The translations under genes were made by a program, and so were the position numbers. The notes beneath the pieces were generated by a model, which was not told where the DNA came from, made no database searches, and saw only the letters and a program-made list of their open reading frames with translations. From Trichosporon coremiiforme (Eukaryota > Basidiomycota > Tremellomycetes > Trichosporonales > Trichosporonaceae), in NCBI GenBank assembly GCA_039545355.1, contig BCJJ01000002.1:267898-331897 (forward strand): a DNA stretch of 64,000 nucleotides, in the 5' to 3' direction. Positions 35,901-47,535 of the stretch are shown here, in pieces. Every line of letters begins with the position of its first letter. Position 1 is the first letter of the stretch.

Positions 35901-38417
35901 GCCTCCTGTGCGCGCTGGTCCATGCTTCCAGCATCCAGAAGTCCACCAGCAGTTACAATAGCGCTCGTGAGGGCAAAGCGCTTTTCGCGGGGCACCTCTT
36001 CAGACTCGGCGTAGCTCTTGAGCGAGGAGAGAAGCGCGTCCTTCTCCGGCCCGGCGACGTCGGCGACGGCGGCAAACAGGCTGGCGACATCGGTGGGCTG
36101 GAGCGCCTCGACGAGCTCGGCGGTGTGAGCCTGAAGACCCTGCGACAGTGCAGAGACCTGATCGGGCGGGAACAAGTCCTTGCGCTTCTGAAGGATGGTC
36201 GTGAGCGTCTCAGCATATACCGGCGCATTCTCCAGCTGGAACAGGTGCACGGTGCACCCCTCGGTGATCTTGCGAATGGTTGCGTCCACGGTCGGAGGGG
36301 CCACGCCACGCAGCTCCGTCAGCGCAGGGAGAGCGCGGGGGAGGAAGACACCAGTGCCCGTCTCGGGGAAGCAGGCGACCAGCGTCAAGCGCTCGACCTT
36401 CGCGAATAGCGAGGGAAGAAGCTCCGGCACAACTTTGCCAGTCTTGTCGGCCGTCTGGGCAAAGATCTTCGCCTCGGTCTCGACCGGCGTCGTGCCTCGT
36501 CGCCCACCCTTAGCGCCAAGAACGATGACTCCCTCACTCCACACTCGATCGGCGAGCTGGTCCTTCACGAGCCACTCTGCCGTCTCCTTCTCCGACGCAC
36601 GGGCCCGGTCGATCAGGAGTTGCGTGATGTCAGCCGCCGATTGCAGGAACGACTGGAATGCCGACGGCTGGTTCCCGAGAGAGTGCGTCGACAGCAACCG
36701 GGCATCGACGGGAGACCACAGGTGCGAGAACAGGTTCTGCAGAGGCAGACTGGACGAGTTTAGCGGGAGCAGAGTTGGCGGAAGAGTCGACACGATGACG
36801 ACGAGAAGCGGGTAGGTAAGGTGAGGGAGCGTCGGGCAAATCGTGCTGATAAAGTTGAGGAACGCGTCCAGCGCCTTCGATGTCGTGGTAGCCGGCGTGA
36901 CCGCTCCGCTCGCGCTGGGAGTGGCCGTTCCGCTGGGCCCTGGCGTCGACTCTTCTCCGTCATCGATGTCGTCATCATCGTCCTCCTCATCATCATCGCC
37001 ACCCTCGCCTTCAGCCTGGGCTTCGGCAGTCGGAGCCTTCGACGCGAGGTCCCAGGCCTGCTTGTATTCTGAGATCAGCAGAGTACAATTTGGATAACTC
37101 ACTCGTAAGGAACCTAAGCACTGCGGATCCAGCGACCTCCCAGACGATGGCCTCGCTCTCCTGCCAGCAGTTGCCGAGGACACTCGTAGCAACAATGTTG
37201 AGCAATTCGGCGTCCAGTTCCGGAATGTTGTGCAGCACGCTCTGCAGCAGCGTGTAGCCACCGCGGCGGATGAGCGGCGCCGTACCGATAGGGTCGACGT
37301 CGCGAATGATGTGCGCGGGGCCGAGTGACGACCAAGTGACGGGATTGCGAAGCAGTACGTCGATTTCCTCGGACTTGAGTGGCGGGTCGTTCGACTGCAG
37401 CTTGGAGACAACCCAAGCGAGGCCGGCGAGACCGCCGACACGATACCGTGTCCAGCGCTCCTCGGCGATCTGCGGATCCTCCTCTGGCGGCGGCGTCGAG
37501 ATCACCGGAGTTGCTGGCTTGGCGGGCTTTCCCTTGCCCTTGCCCTTTTGGTTCTGGTTCTTGGCTGCCTCCTTTGCCTGCTTGGCGGACTCGAACTGGT
37601 TCTGCACGGGCGCCGGGTGGATGTCGCGGTGCAGCGTTTTCGGGTCCAGAATAGCGAGGGAAAGGAACTCGGCGAGTCCAGCAAGATGCGGCACGAGATC
37701 AAGATGACTCGTCTCCTCACCTTCAGGCGTCTCCTCCGGCCCTAGTCCGACGAGGTCCTCGAACGCCTTCAGTCCGCCGGCCCTGCGCTCCTCGAGGGCA
37801 GCGACGAGCCACGAGCCCAGAATGTCACGATCTTGTGTTCCTGGGAGGTATGACATGGCGAGCGAATCGAGCACCCTTCCGCGCAGCTCGGGCACGCCCA
37901 TGATTTCGGTGTGCAGCTGCAAGGCGAGAGTGCGATGGAACGGAGACTGAAGGAGAGAGGCAAGGTTGTGCAACCAGACGGGCGCGGCCGACTGCAACGC
38001 GGCAAGCATGATGGCCTGCTGCGTCTCAGCCTCCTCACCTTCGGCCTTCCTCAGCACCGGCGCGACCCATTGCTCCTTGAGCTCCTCCAGTCCTTTCCGT
38101 CGCGTGACGTCGTCCTTCTTGCCGAGCCGACGCAGCGTCACGACGAGCTCGGCGGGGAGCGTGCGCGCAAGACCCTGCCCATCGAGCGGATCGGGAATTG
38201 GCGGTGCGGGCGGTTTTGGTGGTGGAATGTACGTCTTGATCTTTGGCAGTGCCTTGCGCTGGGCCTTGGAGAGCTTCTTGCCATCGGGGCCGCGGACCTG
38301 CTTCTTCTGGCCGCGCTGCTTGTTGACGGGGGGCAGATCCTCCTCGTCCTTGCCTGCCTTGCGAGCATGCTTCTTGCGTGTGGCCGACGAGGCCGACGAC
38401 TTGCCTCCTTTCGGCAT
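32935..38417 (-). CDS. LTN1: E3 ubiquitin ligase Listerin (ribosome quality control)
   Basis: Listerin (Ltn1/Rkr1) binds stalled 60S subunits and ubiquitinates nascent chains in the RQC complex. Exons are 38417-37103, 37068-35830 and 35795-32935 with two 34-nt introns, giving 1804 aa. The N-terminus is basic (MPKGGKSSASSATRKKH) and leads into the LVVTLRRLGKKDDVTRRKGLEEL segment seen in the family's NTD. HEAT-like alpha-solenoid repeats fill the middle, with an acidic low-complexity insert near residue 460 (EDDDDDIDDGEE). The C-terminal RING of Cys4-His-Cys3 type starts CAICYSIISLTDRSLPTKPC and ends HSSSCPLCRSLF at the extreme C-terminus, where Listerin's RING always lies. Length agrees with the 1560-1770 aa homologues. 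Confidence 0.95.
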
Positions 38418-38782
38418 GGTTGGGTTTGTTGATGGAGAAACGATACGAAATGCAATCCTGAGTGTCGGAGATCATGACGTTTTCCATGTTGGCGGCCATC
38501 TACGGCCTCCACCGCCGGCTGTGACTCGTGGCTGGCTGAAGTTGTCGGATCCGTCGCGCCCACAGACTCTGACGTCGCGACGGAAGCAAACTCAGCCAGA
38601 CTGCGAACGAAACCTCCACACACAACGGTAGTCACCTGGCCTGACCTCCACCCCAAGTGTCCACCTAACCTGTGGTAGACCTGGGCGTGTTTTGGCATCG
38701 TTGCGGCCGCCGCCGCGGTTCTGTCCGTCTTCCCTCTCCCTCATACACCCCCGATCGACCTTTCCCCAGCTCAACAAGTATC
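38418..38782. promoter_or_regulatory. Compact divergent promoter LTN1/DUF1917 gene
   Basis: Only 365 bp separate the LTN1 start (minus) and the start of the DUF1917 gene (plus), so the promoters must overlap. No specific site was recognised. Confidence 0.5.
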
Positions 38783-40438
38783 ATGGAGCTCTCACAATAC
38801 ACCGATGCCCAAATGGAGAAGTACCACTTTCGTGGCGGAAGTCGTGACCTTGACGCCTTTCTGTGCGAGGTAGGTCGCCCTGGGACTACAAACTGACATC
38901 AGTTCAAGCCTTCCCTAATCGAGATGCCCGACTCGCCCGTGAGTTTTTCACATCATACGCCAACTGACATCAGTGGATCTGGGTCACCAGCATGCCGGCA
39001 GCCGCAAACGAGAACGAGGCGGTGGCGGTGTCCCGCGGCGTCGACATTCGTGAGCTCGCCTTGCCATCGTCAACTAACATCAGTGACCGACCTCGTCACG
39101 CGAATGAAGGAGATTGAGGTACGTTACTGCAATGATATCTCAAGCTGAACCCAGACGGACGACAGCATTCCAACACGCGCAAAGAAAGGCGTCGAGTCGA
39201 AGAAGGTGGTGCGCGAGCGCGTGCTGGCCGACACGACTGCGGCGCTGAAGGCACTCAGTCAGGAGAAGGAGTTCACGTCTGGCAAGTGGTGAGCTCGTCC
39301 GGACACGCCGAAAACTGACAGCAGGCTGCTTTATCCCTCGCACGAGAGCGTGGACGCCGTTTGGGCGCGGGTGGCAAAGTCGGTCCACCATGGCCCCCTG
39401 AGAAAGGCTGGAGCAACGGGAGCTAAGGTCGCGACCACCGAGAATGCCGAGCAGTCGCATGTCATCTGTGTCTATTATGACAACGTGTATGATAAGGACA
39501 AGACGGAGAAGGTGAGTTCGCATTCTGCACCGTTCATCACGCCAGAGGGAACGATGATAAAAGCGGCACGCAGCTGGATGGTCGGTAGAAATAGCTGACG
39601 ACAGATCCTCCTTGCTCTCCTAAACCATGGGCTGGAACCGTCGGCTGTCAAGTCGGACCTGTACACCCTCATTGGACTCGATAGCAAGCATCCCGCCAAG
39701 CTGAGGAGTAGTGTGTGGCGTCCCGTTGACTTCATGTCCAAGGATAATGTCAAGGTGAGCCTACAAGCGCTGAGCATTGAATGCCGCTATACAGAACTCG
39801 ATCGTGCAGGGAAGAAGCTGATACCAGATCTTGAAGGAGGGGTGGAGCAAGGAGAGGGAAGTGGTGTTCTACGAACACGGCGGTGAGCTTGGAGCCATCA
39901 ATTCATGAGCTGACGAAAGGCGAAGAGGAAGACTTGGGAAAGGGTGAGCTGCGAGTTCTGCAATGGAGCTGACAACAGAAATCGTGTCAACGTCGAAAGG
40001 TAAGCTCTCCTCACCTGGTGATCTGACTCTGGACCCAGGGTCGCTAGGCAAAGTTGGCTGGTTTAGTTTAGAGCACCCGAGGTGGTTAGATACTGACCCT
40101 CAGCCCTCGGGTCACCGGAGAAAGGTAAGCTGTGACTCTCAACTTGAAGAACTGACATAAGCCGCCCACCCGTCAGACAAGTGTACGCTACCTGCAGTAC
40201 CAGATAGCAACGCACTGACCCCAGCCGTCTCTGTCGCACACAAGTCCTCAGGTACGCTCATAAAACTGCCACGTAGCTGACAACAGCCAAGCGCGCTCTC
40301 CCTGCAACTACGGATGCGCCCTCGAAACGAATCAAAAGCAAGGCGTGAGCAGTCCCATACTGTCTCTAGCTAATGATCAGACGTGCGTTCCGCGAGAACG
40401 ACATATTCGCTGGCTCTTCCGACGACGAGGACGAATAA
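38783..40438 (+). CDS. DUF1917 (C11orf68/Bles03-like) protein with acidic tail
   Basis: Function is unknown; the family has an eIF4E-like fold. Fifteen exons: 38783-38869, 38903-38938, 38974-39049, 39084-39118, 39155-39288, 39325-39511, 39605-39754, 39828-39882, 39920-39943, 39979-39999, 40104-40124, 40162-40182, 40225-40251, 40287-40344, 40381-40438; 329 aa. Domain motifs are WLLYPSHESVDAVWARVAKS, SHVICVYYDNVYDKDKTEKI and VKSDLYTLIGLD, then EGWSKEREVVFYEHG. The linker is followed by a basic patch (KRIKSK) and a terminal acidic motif, GSSDDEDE. Introns are as short as 33 nt. Five consecutive exons of 21-27 nt are all phase 1-1. Frame closure over all fifteen exons strongly supports the structure. 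The exact choice between 39999 and 40104 is the least certain, because a 9-nt exon with a GC donor is possible there. Confidence 0.85.
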
Positions 40439-41571
40439 CCCCCAATTCACGATGTTGTATATTATGCATCGCTGTACAGTTGCCTCGTCTAAACGCCGAC
40501 GCTGATTCTGATACTGGTGAACCGACTGGCAGCAGATGACGCCCGACAGGTGAGCTTACAACAAATACGACCAACTCGGCTAACGACAGCCGAAACATTT
40601 CACGGCGAACCATAATGCGTCTCAGTTGTTCCAGATAATCAGTCTCAACGACAGCTTTGCTGGCCGAGAACAGCCACTCTTCCACGTTCACTGCAGCTAG
40701 CCCCAGCAACGTTTTCCCACCTAGCTGAAAAGCCTGACTGGATCCGGTCCACAGTTCTTGCTTCTCCGAGTATGAGCAAGCATTCCTTCGGTGACAGCAC
40801 AGCTCGCCTGAGCTGCTGCGAGGCATGCGCTTGCTACTCACCAAGCTCCTCCCCTTTTCACCTTCACGCTTCGCGCTGAATGCATTACGACAACACTGAA
40901 AACATGGCCAAACACGGCCAAACACGGCCAAACACGGCCATCCCACCGATGTCTGTCACAAATGACCTCATCCGCCTGAGACACCCTCTTCCTTGTCCTC
41001 AACCCCCTGCTACCCACTCTCGCCACCTCATGTCAACCACAACGTAAACAACGTCTACTCCGCTTCCACCAATGAAATGAATAAACACTTTCCCGTCCCA
41101 TCTTGCCTTCACCTACATAATGCTGAGGAAACAGCGGCTTTTGCCCTCCCCGAAGGCCAAGGATTTTTAATGTCGCTGCCTCGAGGCTGCCGCCAGGGCC
41201 AGCAAGCCCGCCGCCTCGTCCCCAGCGAGCCCTCCGACTCGACGGCCAGCAGCGTCACCGCCAAGTTTGACTTTCGAAACACGGCGCTGATCAATGACGC
41301 TGTTCTTCTCGGCGTTCGCGCAAGCTTCTTGGAATCGGGCTGCACCATCGACAAGGAGCCAGACATGGGGCCGTGGTACAGTGGGTGGTAATAAGTGTCT
41401 GGACGGAAACGTCACTTTTCGAGGTCATGGGCAGTGGCTCTTACCTCGTGATGCATAACTCACCAACGACTAAATGCATGATGCTCATCTTTGGATATGT
41501 TATGCATGTGTATCTCATTCACTGGGATCCCAAAGCATATGCATGCAACTATCACCACTTAGTCGCACCAC
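40439..41571. other. Intergenic, no gene seen
   Basis: Several open frames (for example 40377-40946 minus, 189 codons) lack family motifs and a splice context. A 10-bp tandem repeat is present. AT content rises near 41400-41580 next to the transposon remnant, so part of this may be old mobile DNA. Confidence 0.4.
40901..40940. repeat. 10-bp tandem repeat (aacacggcca) x4
   Basis: Four adjacent copies of aacacggcca are present; the first has one mismatch (aacatggcca). Confidence 0.95.
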
Positions 41572-42465
41572 TCATTTTGTTACGGAGGGTCTCCTCCTCC
41601 TGGGCATAGAATCTATAGTATTATCAATGTCTTCCTGTGGTATGGCTTCCTACTCACGCTGAACAACGTCCCAAAGCGCATCCTTGTTTGTCAGAAGGTC
41701 TCCTATTACCTGCAGATGTTCTTAAGCATAGACCAGACGTTTTCAATGGGATTCAGGTCAGGAGAGTTGGGGGAGTGAAAGAGCATCTTGGAACCAAGCT
41801 CCCTGCAGCACTTGACCGTTTTCTCAGTCTTGTGCACCTTGGCATTGTCCTCCCCACTCCAGCACTGCACTCCGTAGCCCCTCCAGCACCTCCTCTGGGC
41901 TTTCCGCATCCGATTGAGCTCAGTCTTATAGACAGAATCAATCATCACTTGAGCAGTGATGCTACGCTTCTTTTTTGACTTTTTCTTGCCTTTCTTCTGC
42001 TTTTTCCCCTGCCCATCCTCCCTCTCCAGCCGGACAAGCTTGGGCCGTCCACCTTAGTAGATAGCTCCCCAGACCATCAGGAGAGATTCCTTTGGAATGG
42101 CAGGGGCCAGGTTGCGGTCGAGGAAGCGTTCTTCCTTCGTACATGTAACCCAGACAGGACCATGCTGTGTGAACACCACACTGGGCCCCTCTGTCCAAGT
42201 TACAGCGTCCCAGTTGACTTTGGCGACCTCCCTGATCCATCTGCGGCGTAGGATCTTGAAGCGGGGAGGCAGGAAAGGCTTGAGATTTGCCTGGCGGCGC
42301 TTCAGGTTGGTTTTGGAGAGGTATTTGCGCGGGGTAATGACAGACATGGCGGTGCCACAGACCGGCTTCACCTGGAGGGAGAGTTGGTGGAGAGGAGCTT
42401 TGTGGTTCCTTGGACCCATCCAGCACAGACGCATAGATGCTGTCGAGACGGGGCCTCGCGCCCAC
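41572..42465 (-). mobile_element. Tc1/mariner-type transposase remnant
   Basis: The minus strand encodes a degraded DDE_3 transposase. Readable pieces are ILRRRWIREVAKVNWDAVTW and ESLLMVWGAIY, then an in-frame TAA (42054-42056). After it comes GGRPKLVRLEREDG, a Lys-rich stretch, and the signature SPNSPDLNPIENVWSMLKN near the C-terminus. A frameshift near 41709 moves the reading to LLTNKDALWDVVQRE, followed by TAG (41650-41652) and EAIPQEDIDNTIDSMPRR, the usual Tc1 C-terminus. The N-terminal helix-turn-helix region is missing or unrecognisable. I could not find terminal inverted repeats, so the element's ends are unknown. With at least two stops and one frameshift it cannot be active. Confidence 0.85.
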
Positions 42466-42901
42466 CGCGCCTCGCCGGCCGCACTGGCCTGCTCCGTCCG
42501 CTCGCCGTGCTCGTCAACTCCCAAATGAGAGGTGCGCCACTTCGCCCGCTCTCTCTTGCTCGCTTCTCACTGCTCTCCTGGGCTTGCTCTCTCGCTAGCT
42601 CGCTCCGGACGAGTTGCTCGCTTCTTCCTGGGTGCTCGCTCGCTCGCTTACTCCGCACGCGTTGACCCCGCCCTCTGACGCTCTTGATACTTTCGCGTAT
42701 CATCCTCTCTCTGCTCTGCGGTGAGTCGCAAGTGCCTTGATTCATGACCAACGATCATTACAACTTCTCTGTATCGCTTCACTATATCACATAGCTGTTT
42801 CCTACTGACGTTTTGATTGCTACAGACTTACGGCTCTCGCTGGGCTATACCTATACTGCTGCTAAGGCCGTAGCACGCGTCTCGGTCGCGAGCCTACGAG
42901 C
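42466..42901. other. CT/CG-rich low-complexity spacer
   Basis: This lies between the transposase remnant and the phosphoketolase stop. It holds degenerate runs of gctcgctcgctt and ctcgctag type (42560-42660), probably simple-sequence DNA. No gene is seen. Confidence 0.5.
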
Positions 42902-45900
42902 CTACGAGTCCCGGTTCTCGAGCTCGGGAAGCTTGGCGCACCACTCCGGGTCCTCGCCGTACGTCTCGACATAGTCCTTGTGCTTGGCAAGGATGTGCCT
43001 CCATTCGTGCTGGAGGGGCGGGCCGCTGAGCGCCACCTTGCAGTCGGGGTCGTACCCCTCGAGAGCCTCCATGGCCGAATCCGCGACATTGTATCGGCTC
43101 GCGTGGTTGAGTCGAAGCATGGACCAGGGCGTGGTCGTCGAGCCCTGCTCCTCGTAGCCGTGGATGTGGAAGCGGCTGCGGCCGACGTGGCTGGGGCGGC
43201 CGAACAGCAGTCCGGCGACAGAAGCGGGGTAGCCGTGGAAGTTGATGACGACGGGCTTGTCGATCGTGAAGAGCGCGTTGAACGCGTCCTCGCTGAGCGC
43301 GTGGGGATGGTCGTTGGGTCCGCCCTGGTGGCCGAGCACGAAGAGGTCGTTGACGTTGAGCACACGCACACGCACACCCGCGTTGCGCAGGATGATGGCC
43401 GCCGCAATGACTTCGAATGTGACCTCGACACCGATACCAACGAGCACGACGTCGGGGTCCATGCCGTCGTCGGTCGAGTACTCCTTCCAGCACGAAATGC
43501 CAGCAACGCAGTGCTTCTCCGCGTCCTCTGGCGAGAGGAAGTTGTACGAGGGGTTCTTGCTGCCGACGACGAGGTTGATGACTGGAGAGTCAGCGTGCGA
43601 TCTTGAAAGAGGCAGTGACCAGGTCACTAGCGCAACCTGAGGCGTATTCACAGTTCTTGGACCTCAGACAGTGGTCAACCGTCGAGACCGAGCAGTTCGC
43701 GTCAGGCGGGAAATAAATGCGCGCCAAGTTGCGAGGCAGCGTGAGGAAGTTGCTGATCAAGCCCGGGTTCTGGTGCGAGTAGCCGTTGTGCTCCTGGCGC
43801 CAGAGCGTCGAGGTCTCTGTGGTCGTTAGCCCTGTCAGTCTACTTGGATAGCTAATGACTGCCACACTCCTACTTCGGGTCCGGAGGTCGGTGCGGAGAG
43901 CTCGAGCCTTCGCCTTGACGCTTCGCGCCTCCAGGCTCTCCCTCAGCTCTCAGCCCTCCTGGCCTCGATCCTCGCGCACTCACCAATGTAGGTCAGACCG
44001 GCAACGGGGCGGCGCCACCTAGTCTCAAGGGCCATCTTGATGAACTTAGTGTACTGCTCGATCATGGTGGTGACGATGCCGAGGAACGCCTCGTAGGACG
44101 GGAAGAGGCCATGGCGACCAGTGAGGGTGTATCCCTGGAGGAATCCCTGGAGCGTATGCTCGGAGAGAATCTCAGTGATACGGCCACCGTTGTTGGCCGT
44201 CTCGGGGTCCCACTGGAAGTCGCGGTGGGTGATGGACATGCAGGCGTCCAGCTTGTTCGACGTGATCTCGTCGGGAGAGAAGATGCGGAAGGAGTGGGGG
44301 TTGTTGCGCACAATGTCGACGAGGTAGTCTCCGATGGCACGCATGTTGCTCTGTTCCGTACCCTGCTCCTTGAGGTACTTCCTCCAGTCGGGGGCCTTGA
44401 GGGGCTCGAACCCGTCGTATGCGTACTTGTTCATGCCCATGCGGCTCCTGACGGCCTTGGGGAGGATGCGGGTGACCTTCTCGTCAATCAGAACGTCCCC
44501 GTCGGGGTGGAACAGCTCCTGCGGCTTGTAGCTCTTGAGCCAGTCGATGAGCATGTTGAACTCATTCTTGTCCGTCGCCGCCTTGGGCAGGGGAACCTGG
44601 TGCGCGCGCCACGAACCCTCGATCGGGTGTCCGTTCAACTCCTTGGGTCCCGACCAACCCTTAGGCGAGCGCAGGATGATGAGCGGCCAGCGTGGCTTGG
44701 TCTGCGGCTTGCCAGAGCGCGCGTCGCTCTGGATCTTGCGGATCTCGCCGAGAGCCCACCGGATCGAAGCGGCCATGTTGGCGTTGATAGCAACATCGTC
44801 CTTGTGGTCCGTCTTGTGCTTCTCGTGGTATCCCGGATACTCGACGATGCGCACCTGGTAACCGTAGCCGGTATACAGCGCCGCGAGCTCGTAGTTGTCC
44901 ATCGTGCCGGGGATCGTGCGCTCGCCGATCTACATGTCAGCGAAAGCGCCGAAGGCGCTGGAGCGGACTTCAGACAGACCGTAGACAAGGCTCGCTCCGC
45001 CTGGTCTGTACTCACCTTGTATCCGTTCGCGTGCAGGATAGGGAGCACAGCTCCGCTCTCCTTCGGGTCGAGGTACTTGTGGCCGTGCCAGGCTCCGGCG
45101 GTCGGACCAGTCTCGCTCTCACCATCACCGATGACAGCGACCGTGATCTGGTCAGGGCGGTCCATGACCGATCCGAAAGAGACAGCAAGGGCGTATCCGA
45201 GCTCGCCACCCTCGTGGATCGCACCGGGCGTCTCAGCGTTGACGTGCGAAGGGAAGCCGCCCGGGAACGAGAACGCCTTGACAAACTTCTCGAGGCCGCC
45301 GGCGGTCGCGGGATAGTCGGGGTAGAAGTGCTCCCAGGTACCCTCGAGGAAGAGGGACGCGAGGACCGCAGGCGCACCGTGTCCCGGACCCGTCACGAAG
45401 AGCCACTCGGGCTGTTCGCCCTTCCTCTCCAGCTCAGAGAGAAGCGCAGTCGCATGCGCATAAACAAAGTTGAGACCGGGACACGTGCCCCAGTGGCCGA
45501 GGAGACGGCGCTTGATGTCGTCCTGCGTCAGGTCGCGCTGCAGGAGGGCATCAGAGCGGAGGAAGATCTGCGCGCACGAGCTGGGGTCAGCTATACCGTC
45601 CGAAATACTCTAGCCTGCTCTGTCGTCCTGCTGGCCACTTATCGCCTCGCTCGCTTGGTCACATGATGACCGGGCGATAAGGAGAAGAGGTATGTGAATG
45701 GAAAGAGAGGAGGGGGCATCGGCTCGGCGACTACGGTTCGGCTGCTCGGCCAAACTTGTAGCTCGGCGACCGGCTCTCGCTCGCTGCGTTCGCTCGAGGT
45801 ACTCACAGGTAGTTCGCCGCCCGCTGGAAGGTCATGATACCCTCGAGGTCGATCTCCTTGTTGCCCTTGAGGGCCTCGACCTCCTTGTCGAGGTTGACAA

Positions 45901-46003
45901 GGAGCTGCCCAACAAGAGAGGGGTCGAGCTGGGAGTTCTTGGGCGGGGTCGTTGAGTCAAACTTGCTAGTGGCCGAGTCGGCCAGGCCCGTGGTAGCTGC
46001 CAT
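42902..46003 (-). CDS. XFP1: Xylulose-5-P/fructose-6-P phosphoketolase (XFP)
   Basis: This is a thiamine-diphosphate enzyme that splits xylulose-5-P or fructose-6-P with phosphate to acetyl-phosphate plus glyceraldehyde-3-P or erythrose-4-P, feeding acetyl units outside the pyruvate route. Exons are 46003-45807, 45580-45016, 44929-43984, 43816-43652 and 43581-42902, giving 850 aa. Family signatures are VTGPGHGAPAVLASLFLEG, the ThDP motif GDGESETG, and SPKGWSGPKELNG, then NPGLISNFLTLPRN and KPVVINFHGYPASV. The C-terminus LQHEWRHILAKHKDYVETYG is typical. The N-terminus is about 40 residues longer than bacterial enzymes. The gene has normal fungal introns (70-226 nt), so any ancient bacterial origin is long settled. 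It diverges from RAM2. Confidence 0.97.
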
Positions 46004-47535
46004 TGTGTTTGAGTTTCACGGAAAGGGTGGAGAGAGGGGGAGGGGTGATGCATGTCATGTCATACTTATACACTCGGTGTCCGAGGGAGCGTGGTGGGAG
46101 GCTGGGAGTGCAAAGGTGCGCAAGGCTGCGAGGGGGCGTGGGAGGAAGGCAGAGAGGAGGCGTCGCTCAGAAAACGTAAACGTCATAGGGGTGCCAGTTC
46201 AGCGGAGTGGATGTGATCGCCCGCCCTGCGCCGCCAGGGAAACCGCTGGCGTCAGGCATCAAGCGTCGGGCCAGGTCGCGATCCGCTTCCTACGCTTCCT
46301 CTCATCTTTCGGCGCCCGTCACTCTATCTTGGGATGTGAGAGTGGGCCGGTGAGTGTGTCAGGTTCGCAAACGTGGCCGGCGAGACGAATCTGCTGTGCA
46401 ATATTCCAAGCGAGAGGGCAAGCCTGAGGCGGCGGCGTAGAGGCGCTCACAGCTATCTCGGCGCTTCCTCTAAATCACGGTCCAGAAGCTGCACCCTCTC
46501 CTCTCCCAAAATATACGACGGGCCCAAAGGTATGCTCGAGCTGTTGCATCATGATAGGCCGTGCACAGTCGAGCATGTGTAGCCGGCGGCATCCGCAGAC
46601 GCCTTCAATTCTACCTTCACGAATAACCTCGAGAATGGGTTGTGATATCCGCGACCTCCTTCTCTGGCATCAGCACCGTTACGTGTGTGTGCTATCTACG
46701 GCGCTGCTTGGTCGCCGGCGACGGGCATGCGTAGGGGTGCCCGGCGCGATCGATCGTGTGTGTTCCCTTTCATACTCGCTGGCTTCGCCAGGCAGCATGT
46801 ATTACACGGCAAGTAAGGGAATCTCGGACATAATCTCAGTGACAAGCCGAAAGTTGGTCAGTCGTCGTTGTGCTTCTGATGCTGCGCGCGTACGGCAGAA
46901 AGGACATGGTGACACGCTGGACGCACCGGCTCAGATGAGGAAAACACGATGCTGATTCCCACGCCCCCTTGGTGCTTCGTGCTTCCAAGGTTGGTTGACC
47001 CAAGAACCGTCGCTTGCTCGCAGCAAACGTTTGCAGCAAGCAGAGTGGATGATGACGTCAAGCCACCGAGTGAGGCGCCGCCTCCGCCCAGCGCCGCCGA
47101 TGCACGCCGGAGCATTCCGCGTGTGATTATTTCCTGCCTGCGCGTTCAGGCTCAGACCACCGTGGAAAACCTGCTTTGTGTGAGCGTGGGAGGTTTGACC
47201 ACGTGAAAAGGAGGAGTAGCCCATGTCCGCCAGGGGTCATGACGATACGCGACGACCAAATGTCTTAAAGAGATGTCTCAGATCGCTACGCTGGAGGTCA
47301 CCAGGTCGACTACTTGCTCTATTGTTTCCTCGAGCGAGAGTGCTCATTGTTGTTCGACCAGAGCCCGCTGGCTCAGTTCTACGACTCGACTAGAGGATAT
47401 ATCACAGTGGCGACGGCATTGTTCTTCCTCTCTCCGCCCCAGTTACGATTCCTGCAACGATCCCAACACGACCACCGCCTTCCATCTCAACTTCTATAGC
47501 GGCCTCTCTTCGAACCCGAGCTGAGAAAAGACACC
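46004..47535. promoter_or_regulatory. Divergent intergenic region XFP/RAM2
   Basis: This is 1.5 kb upstream of both genes. Purine/pyrimidine-rich runs lie next to the XFP start (46020-46160). Open frames in the middle (for example 46551-46955) have no family motif. No site could be named. Confidence 0.45.

Noticed and set aside
40000..40103. Extra DUF1917 exon (ggtcgctag...) read through to a gtggtt donor
   Set aside because: That donor leaves a 22-nt intron and the wrong phase for the conserved C-terminus; skipping the segment gives perfect phase. Kept only as an alternative 9-nt exon in the findings.
26370..40438. Idea of a functional gene cluster linking UBC6-like, RING ligase, LTN1 and DUF1917
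   Set aside because: Each gene has its own promoter space and is a standard housekeeping gene; HAP3 interrupts the set and nothing in the sequence shows co-regulation.
44111..45316. 401-codon plus-strand open frame
   Set aside because: Antisense shadow of the phosphoketolase gene.
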